Assembly (NCBI RefSeq): GCF_026151205.1
Contig: NC_087082.1
Location: forward strand, 5,091,908 to 5,155,907
Length of the DNA stretch: 64,000 nucleotides
Direction: 5' to 3'
DNA from: Bolinopsis microptera
Taxonomy: Eukaryota > Ctenophora > Tentaculata > Lobata > Bolinopsidae
Numbering within the stretch: position 1 is the first letter of the stretch; each line of letters starts with the position of its first letter. A model generated the notes under the pieces. The model had not been told where the DNA came from, searched no databases, and saw only the letters and a program-made list of their open reading frames with translations. Shown in pieces: positions 11,162-23,800 of this stretch. A program made the position numbers and the translations under genes.

Positions 11162-11697
11162 CTTAATAGCTGGTATGTTGAACAGACCTGATAGCTGGTA
11201 GGTTGAACAGACCTAATAGCTGGTATGTTGAACAGACCTGATAGCTGGTACCTAGGTTGAACAGACCTGATAGCTGGTAGGTTGAACAGACCTGATAGCT
11301 GGTAGGTTGAACAGACCTGATAGCTGGTAGGTTGAACAGACCTGATAGCTGGTAGGTTGAACAGACCTGATAGTTGGTAGGTTGAACAGACCTGATAGCT
11401 GGTAGGTTGAACAGACCTGATAGCAGGTAGATTGAACAGACCTGATAGCTGGTAGATTTAACAAACCTGATAGCTGGTAGGTTGAACAGACCTGATAGTT
11501 GGTAGGTTGAACAGACCTGATAGCTGGTAGGTTGAACAGACCTGATAGCTGGTAGGTTGAACAGACCTGATAGCTGGTAGGTTGAACAGACCTGATAGCT
11601 GGTAGATTTAACAAACCTGATAGCTAGTAGATTGAACAGACCTGATAGCTGGTAGGTTGAACGTGAACAGACCTGATAGCTGGTAGGTTGAACAGGG
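11162..11697. repeat. 25-bp minisatellite abutting an exon, about 21 copies
   Basis: Plus-strand unit GTTGAACAGACCTGATAGCT followed by GGTAG (25 bp). On the minus strand each unit reads ...GCTATCAG|GTCTGT..., a splice-donor-like sequence. The array directly follows the coding part of the SPO22-like exon at 11673-11841, so the repeat appears to have grown at its 3' boundary. Point variants (TAGTTGG, TAGATTTAACAAA) recur in pairs, showing block-wise duplication inside the array. Confidence 0.93.
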
Positions 11698-11841
11698 GGT
11701 CGTTAGACGCGAGGACAGCTTTTCGTAAACTCTCTTTAGCCACCGTCTCTTGATTAGTCTTGAAAGCTAACATAGCTGCTGTTTGGAGCAGTTTCTCCTC
11801 TTTTATACTGCTGATTAGCTCCAGTGCTTTGCTCTCTTCGC
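11673..11841 (-). CDS. SPO22-like exon (last one found)
   Basis: Acceptor TTTATCCCAG, then an open frame with EESKALELISSIKEEK and a second helix containing LLQTAAMLAFKTNQETVAKE, typical of TPR helix pairs. The first codon completes the G left over from the 21.5-kb exon. The true donor is uncertain: the coding frame runs straight into the 25-bp minisatellite, and the first CAG|GTCTGT at 11673 is my choice. Confidence 0.55.
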
Positions 11842-14800
11842 CTGGGATAAAGAGCTCATTCACATGGGAATTTGTTTATTACAGAAATATTTGATATGAG
11901 TTTACTGAGTTCTCGGATGTTAACTTTTCAACCTTTTTAACTACTATTTGATGTGCCCTTAGCGAAAATTTGATCTTTCAAAACTAAAATGTAACCAAGA
12001 TAGGTCGATTTCATATATAATAATATGATCTCGTATATAATAATAACTTGTCACTATTTAAAATGTGACTATTATATTATTATAGACAATAGATAATAGA
12101 TAATTATATATAATAGATAATTATAGATATTCTATTTACTTAAGTATAGTTATACATTACTTTATCATATTTTATTGAACTAAGTCTAAGATTTATCAAA
12201 TAACGGAGTAGTTCGCTGTTTATTAGTCTCATGATTGAAATACTGATATCTGGATATTATCCGGTTGGAAGAGACAAGGACAAGTGAAACAAGGAAGTTA
12301 GGAGTAAGGGCAAATTTTCGGCGTCAACGCCATCTTCAGGCTCAAATTGTTTGTTATATAGTAGTGTTGAAAGTAAGTATTTTAATACTTTCAACACTAC
12401 TATATAACAAATAATTTGAGCCTGAAGATGGCGTTGACGCCGAAAATTTGCCCTTACTCCTAAATTCCTTGTTTCACTTGTCCTTGTCTCTTCCAACCGG
12501 ATAATATCCAGATATCAGTAAGTCTAAGATTGACGTAGATCAATATTATTTTTTCTCTTTCATAACTGTTTAATATACTGTAAGAATATTGGTTACATCA
12601 TACCAACTACTTAGTTACCAGGTAACCTACTTAGTTACCTGGTAAGTGGTAACCTACTTAACTGATTTTATAATAAGAAACTAGTACTATTATGAGAGTT
12701 TTAGTTCAGAAAGGACATGTCAAACTAATTATTATAATTATCTAATTACCATCACCTCAGACACCTCCTACAATCTCTTTAAATCTCACATTTACTTTAA
12801 AGTACCAGACGACTGGGATTTTCTCTTCCTGTCCTCTTTAAAACGGAAGTTGTAAATACTAAATATATAATACGAGAGGGAGACGTAATGTTAATATAGA
12901 TAGTTTAGCAGAGTCTTAGTAGGCAAGCTCAGTTTAATTAAACATGAATTTTTACCTTCATTCGTAGTAAATCACAGCGAATAGTTCAATGGTCGAGTCG
13001 CGAATAGTTCAATGGTTTATGGTTGAGTCGCGAATAGTTCAATGGTCGATTCGCGAGCTTGGTCGCAGAGTTACACTATTGTGTGATTTAAATGTTCATT
13101 CTTTTTTCGATGGGTTAAAAAACCATTCGTCATAATTATTCTACAGACATTTACTTGATTTTAACGAAAAACTGTCCTTGACTAATGACTAAATGACTAT
13201 GCCGATCACTGCCAGGTGGAACACATAGTGTTAAGTTATTTTATTCTTTATAGTTAACCATCCGACCGTTAAGTCGAGTTCAACAAATTAATTTCACCAT
13301 TAATTCGAACGCTCACATATGTAATTTCCGGATTGGATCACCACTTATGTTACTTGATGAATTAAATCACATGAATGGTTCTATACCTCATGTCTACTGG
13401 CTCAATTTCAAGTTGAAGATAATCTGATCGTAGTTACAAGATGATGAGAATTGCTCCGACTTAACATAGTGCTTATCTGCAGCACTAGTATTAGCACCAA
13501 CTGTTACTTTAACATAGTGCTTATCTGCAGCACTAGTATTAGCACCAACTGTTACTTTAGCATAGTGCTTATCTGCAGCACTAGTATTAGCACCAACTGT
13601 TACTTTAACATAGTGCTTATCTGCAGCACTAGTATTAGCACCAACTGTTACTTTAACATAGTGCTTATCTGCAGCACTAGTATTAGCACCAACTGTTACT
13701 TTAACATAGTGCTTATCTGCAGCACTAGTATTAGCACCAACTGTTACTTTAACATAGTGCTTATCTGCAGCACTAGTATTAGCACCAACTGTTACTTTAA
13801 CATAGTGCTTATCTGCAGCACTAGTATTAGCACCAACTGTTACTTTAACATAGTGCTTATCTGCAGCACTAGTATTAGCACCAACTGTTACTTTAACATA
13901 GTGCTTATCTGCAGCACTAGTATTAGCACCAACTGTTACTTTAACATAGTGCTTATCTGCAGCACTAGTATTAGCACCAACTGTTACTTTAGCATAGTGC
14001 TTATCTGCAGCACTAGTATTAGCACCAACTGTTACTTTAGCATAGTGCTTATCTGCAGCACTAGTATTAGCACCAACTGTTACTTTAACATAGTGCTTAT
14101 CTGCAGCACTAGTATTAGCACCAACTGTTACTTTAACATAGTGCTTATCTGCAGCACTAGTATTAGCACCAACTGTTACTTTAACATAGTGCTTATCTGC
14201 AGCACTAGTATTAGCACCAACTGTTACTTTAACATAGTGCTTATCTGCAGCACTAGTATTAGCACCAACTGTTACTTTAACATAGTGCTTATCTGCAGCA
14301 CTAGTATTAGCACCAACTGTTACTTTAACATAGTGCTTATCTGCAGCACTAGTATTAGCACCAACTGTTACTTTAACATAGTGCTTATCTGCAGCACTAG
14401 TATTAGCACCAACTGTTACTTTAGCATAGTGCTTATCTGCAGCACTAGTATTAGCACCAACTGTTACTTTAGCATAGTGCTTATCTGCAGCACTAGTATT
14501 AGCACCAACTGCTACTTTAGCATAGTGCTTATCTGCAGCACTAGTATTAGCACCAACTGTTACTTTAGCATAGTGCTTATCTGCAGCACTAGTATTAGCA
14601 CCAACTGTTACTTTAGCATAGTGCTTATCTGCAGCACTAGTATTAGCACCAATTGTTACTTTAGTATAGTGCTTATCTGCAGCACTAGTATTAGCACCAA
14701 CTGTTACTTTAACATAGTGCTTATCTGCAGCACTAGTATTAGCACCAACTGTTACTTTAACATAGTGCTTATCTGCAGCACTAGTATTAGCACCAACTGT

Positions 14801-17800
14801 TACTTTAACATAGTGCTTATCTGCAGCACTAGTATTAACACCAACTGTTACTTTAACATAGTGCTTATCTGCAGCACTAGTATTAGCACCAACTGTTACT
14901 TTAACATAGTGCTTATCTGCAGCACTAGTATTAGCACCAACTGTTACTTTAACATAGTGCTTATCTGCAGCACTAGTATTAGCACCAACTGTTACTTTAA
15001 CATAGTGCTTATCTGCAGCACTAGTATTAGCACCAACTGTTACTTTAACATAGTGCTTATCTGCAGCACTAGTATTAGCACCAACTGTTACTTTAGCATA
15101 GTGCTTATCTGCAGCACTAGTATTAGCACCAACTGCTACTTTAGCATAGTGCTTATCTGCAGCACTAGTATTAGCACCAACTGTTACTTTAGCATAGTGC
15201 TTATCTGCAGCACTAGTATTAGCACCAACTGTTACTTTAGCATAGTGCTTATCTGCAGCACTAGTATTAGCACCAACTGTTACTTTAGTATAGTGCTTAT
15301 CTGCAGCACTAGTATTAGCACCAACTGTTACTTTAACATAGTGCTTATCTGCAGCACTAGTATTAGCACCAACTGTTACTTTAACATAGTGCTTATCTGC
15401 AGCACTAGTATTAGCACCAACTGTTACTTTAGTATAGTGCTTATCTGCAGCACTAGTATTAGCACCTACTGTTACTTTAGTATAGTGCTTATCTGCAGCA
15501 CTAGTACTAGCACCAACTGTTACTTTACCATAGTGCTTATCTGCAGCACTAGTATTAGCACCAACTGTTACTTTAGCATAGTGCTTATCTGCAGCACTAG
15601 TATTAGCACCAACTGTTACTTTAGCATAGTGCTTATCTGCAGCACTAGTATTAGCACCAACTGTTACTTTAACATAGTGCTTATCTGCAGCACTAGTATT
15701 AGCACCAACTGTTACTTTAACATAGTGCTTATCTGCAGCACTAGTATTAGCACCAACTGTTACTTTAGCATAGTGCTTATCTGCAGCACTAGTATTAGCA
15801 CCAACTGTTACTTTAGCATAGTGCTTATCTGCAGCACTAGTATTAGTACCAACTGTTACTTTAACATAGTGCTTATCTGCAGCACTAGTATTAGCACCAA
15901 CTGTTACTTTAGCATTTACCACACTTTATTAACCATTAAGTACCTGGGGTAGGATCATAACCACACTAACTATTCCTGAAACACACTAAATAACTAAATA
16001 ACGTATTAATAATACGATCATATCTTCTACAAGATGCAGCTTCTACCAGTTAAGTCCTGGAATCACTTGGTTAATAAGGGCCCCTCCATTAGAGCACGAT
16101 GAAGCGTGAAGCGAGCAGATTTAAAGAGGTGTCAAAACAATCTCCACTACCAGACACGTGGTCAATAGTACCAGACACGTGGTCAACACGTGGTCAACAC
16201 GTGGTCAATAGTGTGGCTCTACTACTAGTGTTGCTCCACTACCTCTTATTACCCACATCTATTAGGGTGGACACTTGACAGCTCGTTTCAGCCGGGCTTC
16301 ACTTTAGCTGCTCCAGTTCAACTGGAGGTGATTACGGTAAACGGCCGGTACAGTGTTGTGGCTTACAGGCACCTAGAGGACGCTTCTCATTGTTTCAAAC
16401 CCTTTCAAATCACTAGGAACATGTGTAGTAACCAGGGAACATGTGTAATTATGTGCTGTTTTAGGTCACGCGTTTTAGGTCACACACTAGGGCCCTAGTG
16501 TCCCTACCTACTAACAGTTTTAGAACGCCTCTCACGAATTATACCCTACTTGATGGGGTCATGTCAGGAGTAAGAATATTTAGACATGAGTTAGTTATGT
16601 GTCGCTGAAGTGAGAGGCTGTCTTTTATCATAAACGTGAGGCTTAGAGGGCGTTCATTTCTTGCAGGATTACATAACATCATCGTGTGATGGTGCAACAT
16701 CTTGCAGTATCGTGATCATTTATCATTTAGAACCCTTCCCCTACCCTGATAACTGTCCACTATTCGGATGTTCTGTTTTTCAATAACGATGTTTAGTTTG
16801 TTTGCCACGCTCAACCGTGAGCCCTGCTAAACCCCCATTATATCATATTATTAATCCTCAACTCCACTAGACTAATTACTGATTTACCTGCAGTTTTGCT
16901 TTTGGCTCCCATTGCTCTCGTGAATTATTCCTTAATTAAAGGGGGTAAAATGAGGGAGAAGAACTAGGAGCGGACTTAATGCCGAGGGGAAGCGTGAGAG
17001 TCTTTATTCGTGACAATACTTACAGGACTACTGGGGTGTTACAGCTTGACTCATAGAGCCACGTGGAATCTAATATAAGATTACCTTGAAAACTCTAAAT
17101 ATATTGTAGATCTATCTTCTTGTTAACCTGTAAAACTAGTAAACAAAGATATGGACCTCTCAATGTACACTCCAAAACTCTGCGAACACATGGGATCCAG
17201 GCTGACTTGTTAAAAGTTATGGTTGTTTCTTGCACCAGGTATGTTTTAAAAGAAACAGCTCATCTCTCAAACCACTCTCTCTCTCTCTGCCCCACACATT
17301 GCTATTTAGCAGATAGTGACATGTATCAACTATCGGACCAGGTGCGAGTCTTTTGTTCAGATGTTATTTCATAAGTGGAATTGTCCGAAAATTATCCGCA
17401 TCGTCTACGTTAAGAGTTATTAAAGGCAATGTTCTGTTATTATTTAATAATTTTCCATCTCATTCTCATTCTCGTCAACACACATTATAACACTTAGCTG
17501 CAATATCAAATCGCACTGAATAAAGCTAGTTATGCGCCATAATCGCAGGGGGATCATTTGCGCAAATCGCATTCAGTCTCGATTAGCAGGAACATGGCTG
17601 TGCTGTATTGTTCAATAATACTAGCCACCACTAAAACTTTCTGTAGGTCAGCAGGTGCCCCAGTTGCAAATGTTAATTATTCAGCTACCAGAGCGCCTCT
17701 CTTGATCTTGGTTGTTGAGACTTATTCATTATTTAGAACCGGGCCGTATTTCTCGCTCACCTTGCTTGATATTGATCGTGTCTGTTGGTTCATTGATTAA

Positions 17801-20800
17801 ATGTACTTACTACTTATCTGTATTTCATAACAACTATAAAGGTGACTCTAACCATACACATGTGCCCAGGAAGCATGCCAGAAACTAATGATACTACCCC
17901 AGTACCGGGCACAATACCCATCCCTTACAATCCACACATTGACAACTTCTTCGGGGTCCTCTGTCTCTTCAGCTTCATCTTCGGAACCCTCGGCAACCTC
18001 CTCGCCCTGTCCTACTTCATCAGGAAGAAGAGGGATGTGCCCACTATCATCTACACTAACGTGGTTCTGGTGGACCTGATTCTAGCTGTGATAACAGTTC
18101 CCGTGGGCATCTCAATATTTGATGAGCGGAACAACTCCGTGTTCTTCCAGTACCAGATCTTCTGTGATGTGTGGGGTTTCATCTGGACAGCTCTAGCTCG
18201 AATGTCCGTGTTCCTAGTGGGACTCCTGTCCGTGTCCAGAGCTTACTCCCTCACTTTCCCCTTCAGGGCAGTCCAGAAGAGAGTGATAGTAGTGATAATC
18301 CTGGTGGCGTTTGCTATCCACATCACTGGAGCTAGTATCCCACTATGGTGGAACGATAATCACCTCTACCATCCTGCCATGGCTGCCTGCATCATGTTCG
18401 GAAAGAAGGCCATGCCGAAGGAAGCCATCACTGCTACTAAAGTGTTCGACTACGTGGGGATGCTGATTCCTGTGCCGGTGATAATAGTGAGCTTCATAGT
18501 GACGGTGTACCAGCTCGCTAAGAAGACAACAGCTGGGGGAGGCAGAGGAGACAACTACAAACAGAACATCACCGTTACTATAGCTCTCTTTACGGGTCTG
18601 TTTACGTGTAATGAGAAGCAGACTTTAACAAAACCTTTACTTAGTTTCTAATGATATGTTTCACGGGTTTGGTTTTTAATAAGTAGCTTGTTGAGCCAGG
18701 ACCCTGTCCGGGTCCCATTTCGTAGTCTGACCTTAAAGCTTCCTTCAATTTAGAGCTATTCGAATTTATGACCAATAACATAATATCTGTTATTCAATAA
18801 CTAACCCACTTCCCCTTCAGGAACGTACCTGTTCTTCAACGTGCCAGCAGCAGTGGTCATGCTAATCTTCAACTTCTTCCCCAACCTGCTGTGGCCTCAC
18901 TACGTGTACCTGGTAGCTTACATCTACGTGATGGTGATCCCTCTGAACGCAGCGTGTAACCCCATCATCTACCTGTGGAGGATGGAGAGGATGAGAGAGC
19001 AAAGTATCAGCATCTTCAGACGCACTTTCAGCGGGAGAAAGAGTCTGGTGAGTGGAGCTCTGGATGCGGAGACAGTGCAGAGCTACGTGGCAGGAACCAG
19101 AGTGTCTAATGAGAACCTGTGTAATGCTACTTTGTGACTAGCCGTGAGGGAGTGTTGTGTCAGGTAGTGTGTTGGGAGGGAGACTGTTAGTTGTGAGGGA
19201 GAGTGTGGTGATAATAACACACTGGGGACACGTGTTGTACTGGACACTCCGGAGGCGCGCCGTGTTACGTTTAACTCTCCGTCTGAGTGTAACATATACT
19301 CTCCTAGAGTGAAGCATGTTACAATCAACTCTCCGAGGTATCTAATGAGGGAAACTCCCTTACTCTCGCCGAAAGATCTGACTGGGGACGTTCTGACTTG
19401 ACCGCTAGTGCCCTTTTAAAAAGTTCAAAAAAATTTAGATTTACGCTGAGCTGCTTTCTTTCAGATGATTAAAAAAAGAGTAAAAAGCTTAATTCATCGA
19501 GAAAAATTCTCTAATGCTTGATGAATGATAGAAATCATGTTTTCTTAAAAGATTTTAAGTAACGAAATTGTTGATTATCTTAATCAAATGCTTATATTAA
19601 TAAGGAATTTTAACAAATAGTTAAATCTTAATTGTAGTCTCTCCTGCCCGCCTCTATTCTACTGTATGCAGTAAAATAAACATATTCAAATGGCTAACCT
19701 GCTTTAACCTACTTAAAGCTATACCTCCCATTTCTTACACCACCAATTTCTTCCCGACCCACTTTTCCGATTTCGCTTTTATCAGTTCCTTCAGTAATCA
19801 GTTCCTACGCCTTTAACTCAACCTCTTCCTCTCTGCTCGCCTTCTCGTTGCTTCATTAGTTATTGCTATTTGACATTTGGCAATTATCCAAGGACATTCC
19901 CGGTGATAACCTCTTTTTATTGCCCTGTATTACATCTTACACACTTTCTCTGCAAGATCATAATGTTCACTACTCTAACATTAAACCCGGACTACTTTAC
20001 GCTCGGTAAGCTGCTAAAAATAGAGCCCTGTAATAGGTTTGTTCTCTGACAATGTAGTGGGTATTAGAGAGAACTAGCAGGAAATCGTAATAACCCTAAA
20101 ATGATGTCAAGACTCAAGAGACTAAAATAATTATTACCTATTTAATTTGCGTTTTTGACACCACTTGGGAGTCCAAATTTTGGGCTCTAAAATTCCTATT
20201 GCTTGGCCTATTTTTCATTTTTCATGCTGATTTGGAGGCCATTAAAGCATTTGACCCAGTCAAAAAAGTTTCAGTTGTATATCTTTTACGGTTTTTGCGG
20301 AAAGTCGCGTTAAAGTTGATGCCGCAGTGTCAGCAAAATGGCACGGATAAACATATATCGTCTCGCTTTATATATAGTAAGATGTTCTGGAAACTACTCT
20401 CCTTACAGGTAAAATTCTAGAGATTTAATCGGCGATAATTCCACAGAACATGAGGTAACTTGAACAATTTAGAGGCAGGAGACGTAAGGCAAATTAGTAC
20501 GTTCCTTCGATTCTTTGATGGTAAAGACCTGCTTTTCATTTTTCTGTTGTGTATTTTATAACGATTTAATAATAGATCGGGTGACAAAGCCTGTTTTTCC
20601 TCGCGAATGTTCATATGACCATTAAAAAAGGTTGCGAAATTACTGGTCGGTCGATTAAAAAAGCGCATGCTCAAAGTGAACCTTCTAACACTGATGAAAT
20701 TATTTAAGCGAATATGAAGGTTAGCATATTCCTACTGAAGAGTTTTGTGAAAAAATCTGACCATTAAATAACAAAAATAAATAACGTTAATAATTTTAAA

Positions 20801-23800
20801 CGAACCTTTTAACAAAGCTAACTGGAAGTGAAGCACAGTCTCGTTAGGGTCCCCTGAATTAGCAAGAGAAAGCGTCGTCTCGGCTCCGGTAACGTTACCA
20901 AGTGCCATCTAGGAAAACTAGGTGTACTCTATATTATACTGCTATCAAACAGAGGAAAAGATTAGCAACTTCAGTGAACTTTTTACAGCATATTCATGAG
21001 TTCAATTAAAATCAGTTGCTTTATTTTTCGACCGGGTGAAGACTGGAGACTTAGAGAATACCGAGAAACTAAATTATAAATATGTCTGTCGAAATACCAA
21101 ATGTGAGTCAGTGAGTGTTTTTAAGACTGTAAATATACAAACACGGCTGGTACCTGACAAGTAGCAATGTTTCGAAGCAGCTTCATCCTATCTGTGGTAT
21201 CTGATAAGTCTAGACACAGAGTGTACAACTGTTCTGATATACTAAACTCGGACTTTTCCCACATGTTCACTCCTGCCTGGCAATACAAGGGTCAGTATTT
21301 GGTTAGTGCCAGAATCACAAATTATAAAAATGGCATATTCCATCCCAAAGAAAAACGAGTGGGTGAGTAATCACTATTGTCCATTTATCGATTAAAAACA
21401 ATATGGAATCTGAAAATGAATTACAAATTACCAATTAATCAAAAGCAAATTACTACCACGAACCTTCCACAGAAGATCGCGTGCCTTGATGCGGAGATCA
21501 GTATCTTCTGTACCACTAGAGGTGTTCTTCAGTAGTTCTAGTGTTTTACTGACTCTCTCAATACTTTCCACTGAAACAAGATCCAGTCAGTTATAGAGCT
21601 CTTCAACTACTATGACCTATCCACAGTTTTCATCACTCCTGGATGATGGATTATCTCAGAGAGACACTAAATGCCTGTGTGTGCCAGATAGCATTCATCC
21701 TAAATTATTAAAAGAACTTGAACATAATTCAAGTTTTGTTTCTGCTGTGACTAAATTATTTCAAACATGTGCTTCAAGTGGGAAAATTCCAGAACAGTGG
21801 AAGACAGCAAATGTTACATCTCTTTATAAAAAGGGTAGTCGGAAAGATGCCCTAAATTACAGGCCAGTGTCACTTACATGCATTTTATGTAAATTATATG
21901 AAAAATTAGTAAGGAGGCATATTATGAGTTTTGTTAGTAAGAAGATAAATCCAAACCAGCATGGATTTGTAGAAGGTAAATCTTGTTTATCTAATCTATT
22001 AGAGAGTGTAGAATGTATCATCGAACTGTTAGAAGATGGTGCACCCGTAGATGTGTTTTACTTAGATTTTTGTAAAGCATTTGATAGTGTTCCACATCAT
22101 AGACTACTTACAAAAATGAGAAATTTGGGTATAAGTGGTAACACTTTAGATATTGTGAAAGACTTTTTATCTGGAAGAAGATTTAAGACATTTGTTGGTG
22201 GAGCATATTCCTACCTTCGTGATGTTTTATCAGGCGTCCCACAAGGGTCTGTTTTAGGTCCTTTATTGTTTGTCATTTTTATCAATGACTTGCCTGATTG
22301 TATTAATGGTATATCAAAACTGTTTGCAGATGATCTTAAAGTTATTATGGATGCCAATGACACTGAAAGCACTTTCAATATGTTAGAAAGCTTGCAAAAC
22401 TGGCAAAATGTGTGGCTGTTAAAGTTTAATCCTAGCAAATGCAAAATAATGCATGTTCCATTTAATGAAAATCCCCTTCAAGAATATGTATTTAGTGGTG
22501 TTACACTTGAATGTATTGAAGCAGAGAAAGATCTTGGAGTTTTAACTTCTTCAGATTTGAAATGGTCGAAACATATTAAAAGTTGTATTAGTAAAGCAAA
22601 CAGTATGATTGCATGGGTTACAAGGAATCTCATTATAAGAGAAATTAATGTTATGAGAAATGTTTATAAAACTATAATAAGACCCCACTTGGAGTATTGT
22701 GCTCAGTTGTGGTCTCCACCTGCCTGCCATGGGAATTGGGCTACTATCATTGAACTGGAAAATGTCCAGAGAAGGTTCACACGCCTTATTGATGATATTG
22801 GAACACTGCCTTACAGTGAAAGGTTGGATGCCTTACAGATTACAACACTCGCAGAGAGACGGGTTAGAGGAGATTTGATTGAAGCCTACAAAATTGTAAA
22901 TGGATTGGTTGAGTATGGAAAAGATATTTTCAATTTAAGTAGATCGGGAGATAAAATTGTTAGCACTAAATCTAACAATATTGATAGAAATATTAAAACC
23001 TTGTCTAATAATTTTTTATCAGAGCGTGTTATCAGCTTTTGGAATAAATTGCCATCTTTTGTTAGAAATTCAGTGTCTGTTATTGCTTTTAAAATTAATC
23101 TAGAAGAATTTAAAAAGACTAATAATTTAGTAGACACAGGCAACTTTTGGGAAGTGTCAAATATAGTTTCAGCAAAAATAGAGGGTGTAAATTATATCGA
23201 AAAGAAGAAGCAACAAGTCCAATATTTATATAAAAATCCGTGTGTTGCCAAGAGAAAGGGAATAAATATCTCATGAATTTGTTTTTATTTATTTATTTTT
23301 TAAATTAACGGTTTTTAACTTTTTAAACTTTTTTATATGTAAATAAATTATGACAATTATGTTAGTTATAGAATTTGTTTGTTTTTTAATGACGAAGGCT
23401 GTGAAATGTTCACAGTTCTGATAATGAGGAAATCAGAAAGAATGTTTAAAACTAGTGATGATGTTTATGTCATTATTCTTAATCTAATCTAAAATCTGTA
23501 ATTTAAAGTTTGTCACAATTAACTAACAGACTTCAATCAACAGGGCCCGGAAAGAGTGAACTAAATAAGATAATGAATAATGTTAATGTGAACCACCCGA
23601 TCGATCGGAAGGTTAATGATATATTATACGAGGCAATTGTGTTTTTCTTTTCTTCATTGCGGGGTCAGCGGGGCCCTTCGTTACGCCACTGTAGAATCCG
23701 TCCCCATTCTCGTGTAATTGGAAAAAGATCCTACTCAATACGGAGTGTAAATACTTTATATTACGGTGAATGCTGAAATTTGCGCGCGCATATTTAACTA

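Noticed and set aside
13451-15952. Plus-strand 833-codon ORF with CSTSISTNCYF repeats
   Set aside because: Mirror of the 48-bp array. Hydrophobic repeats lack a signal or context. Kept only as a repeat.
20199-20674. Overlapping 73- and 85-codon ORFs around 20.4 kb
   Set aside because: No splice signals, motifs or coding-like composition. Length is within chance for AT-rich DNA with few GC stops.
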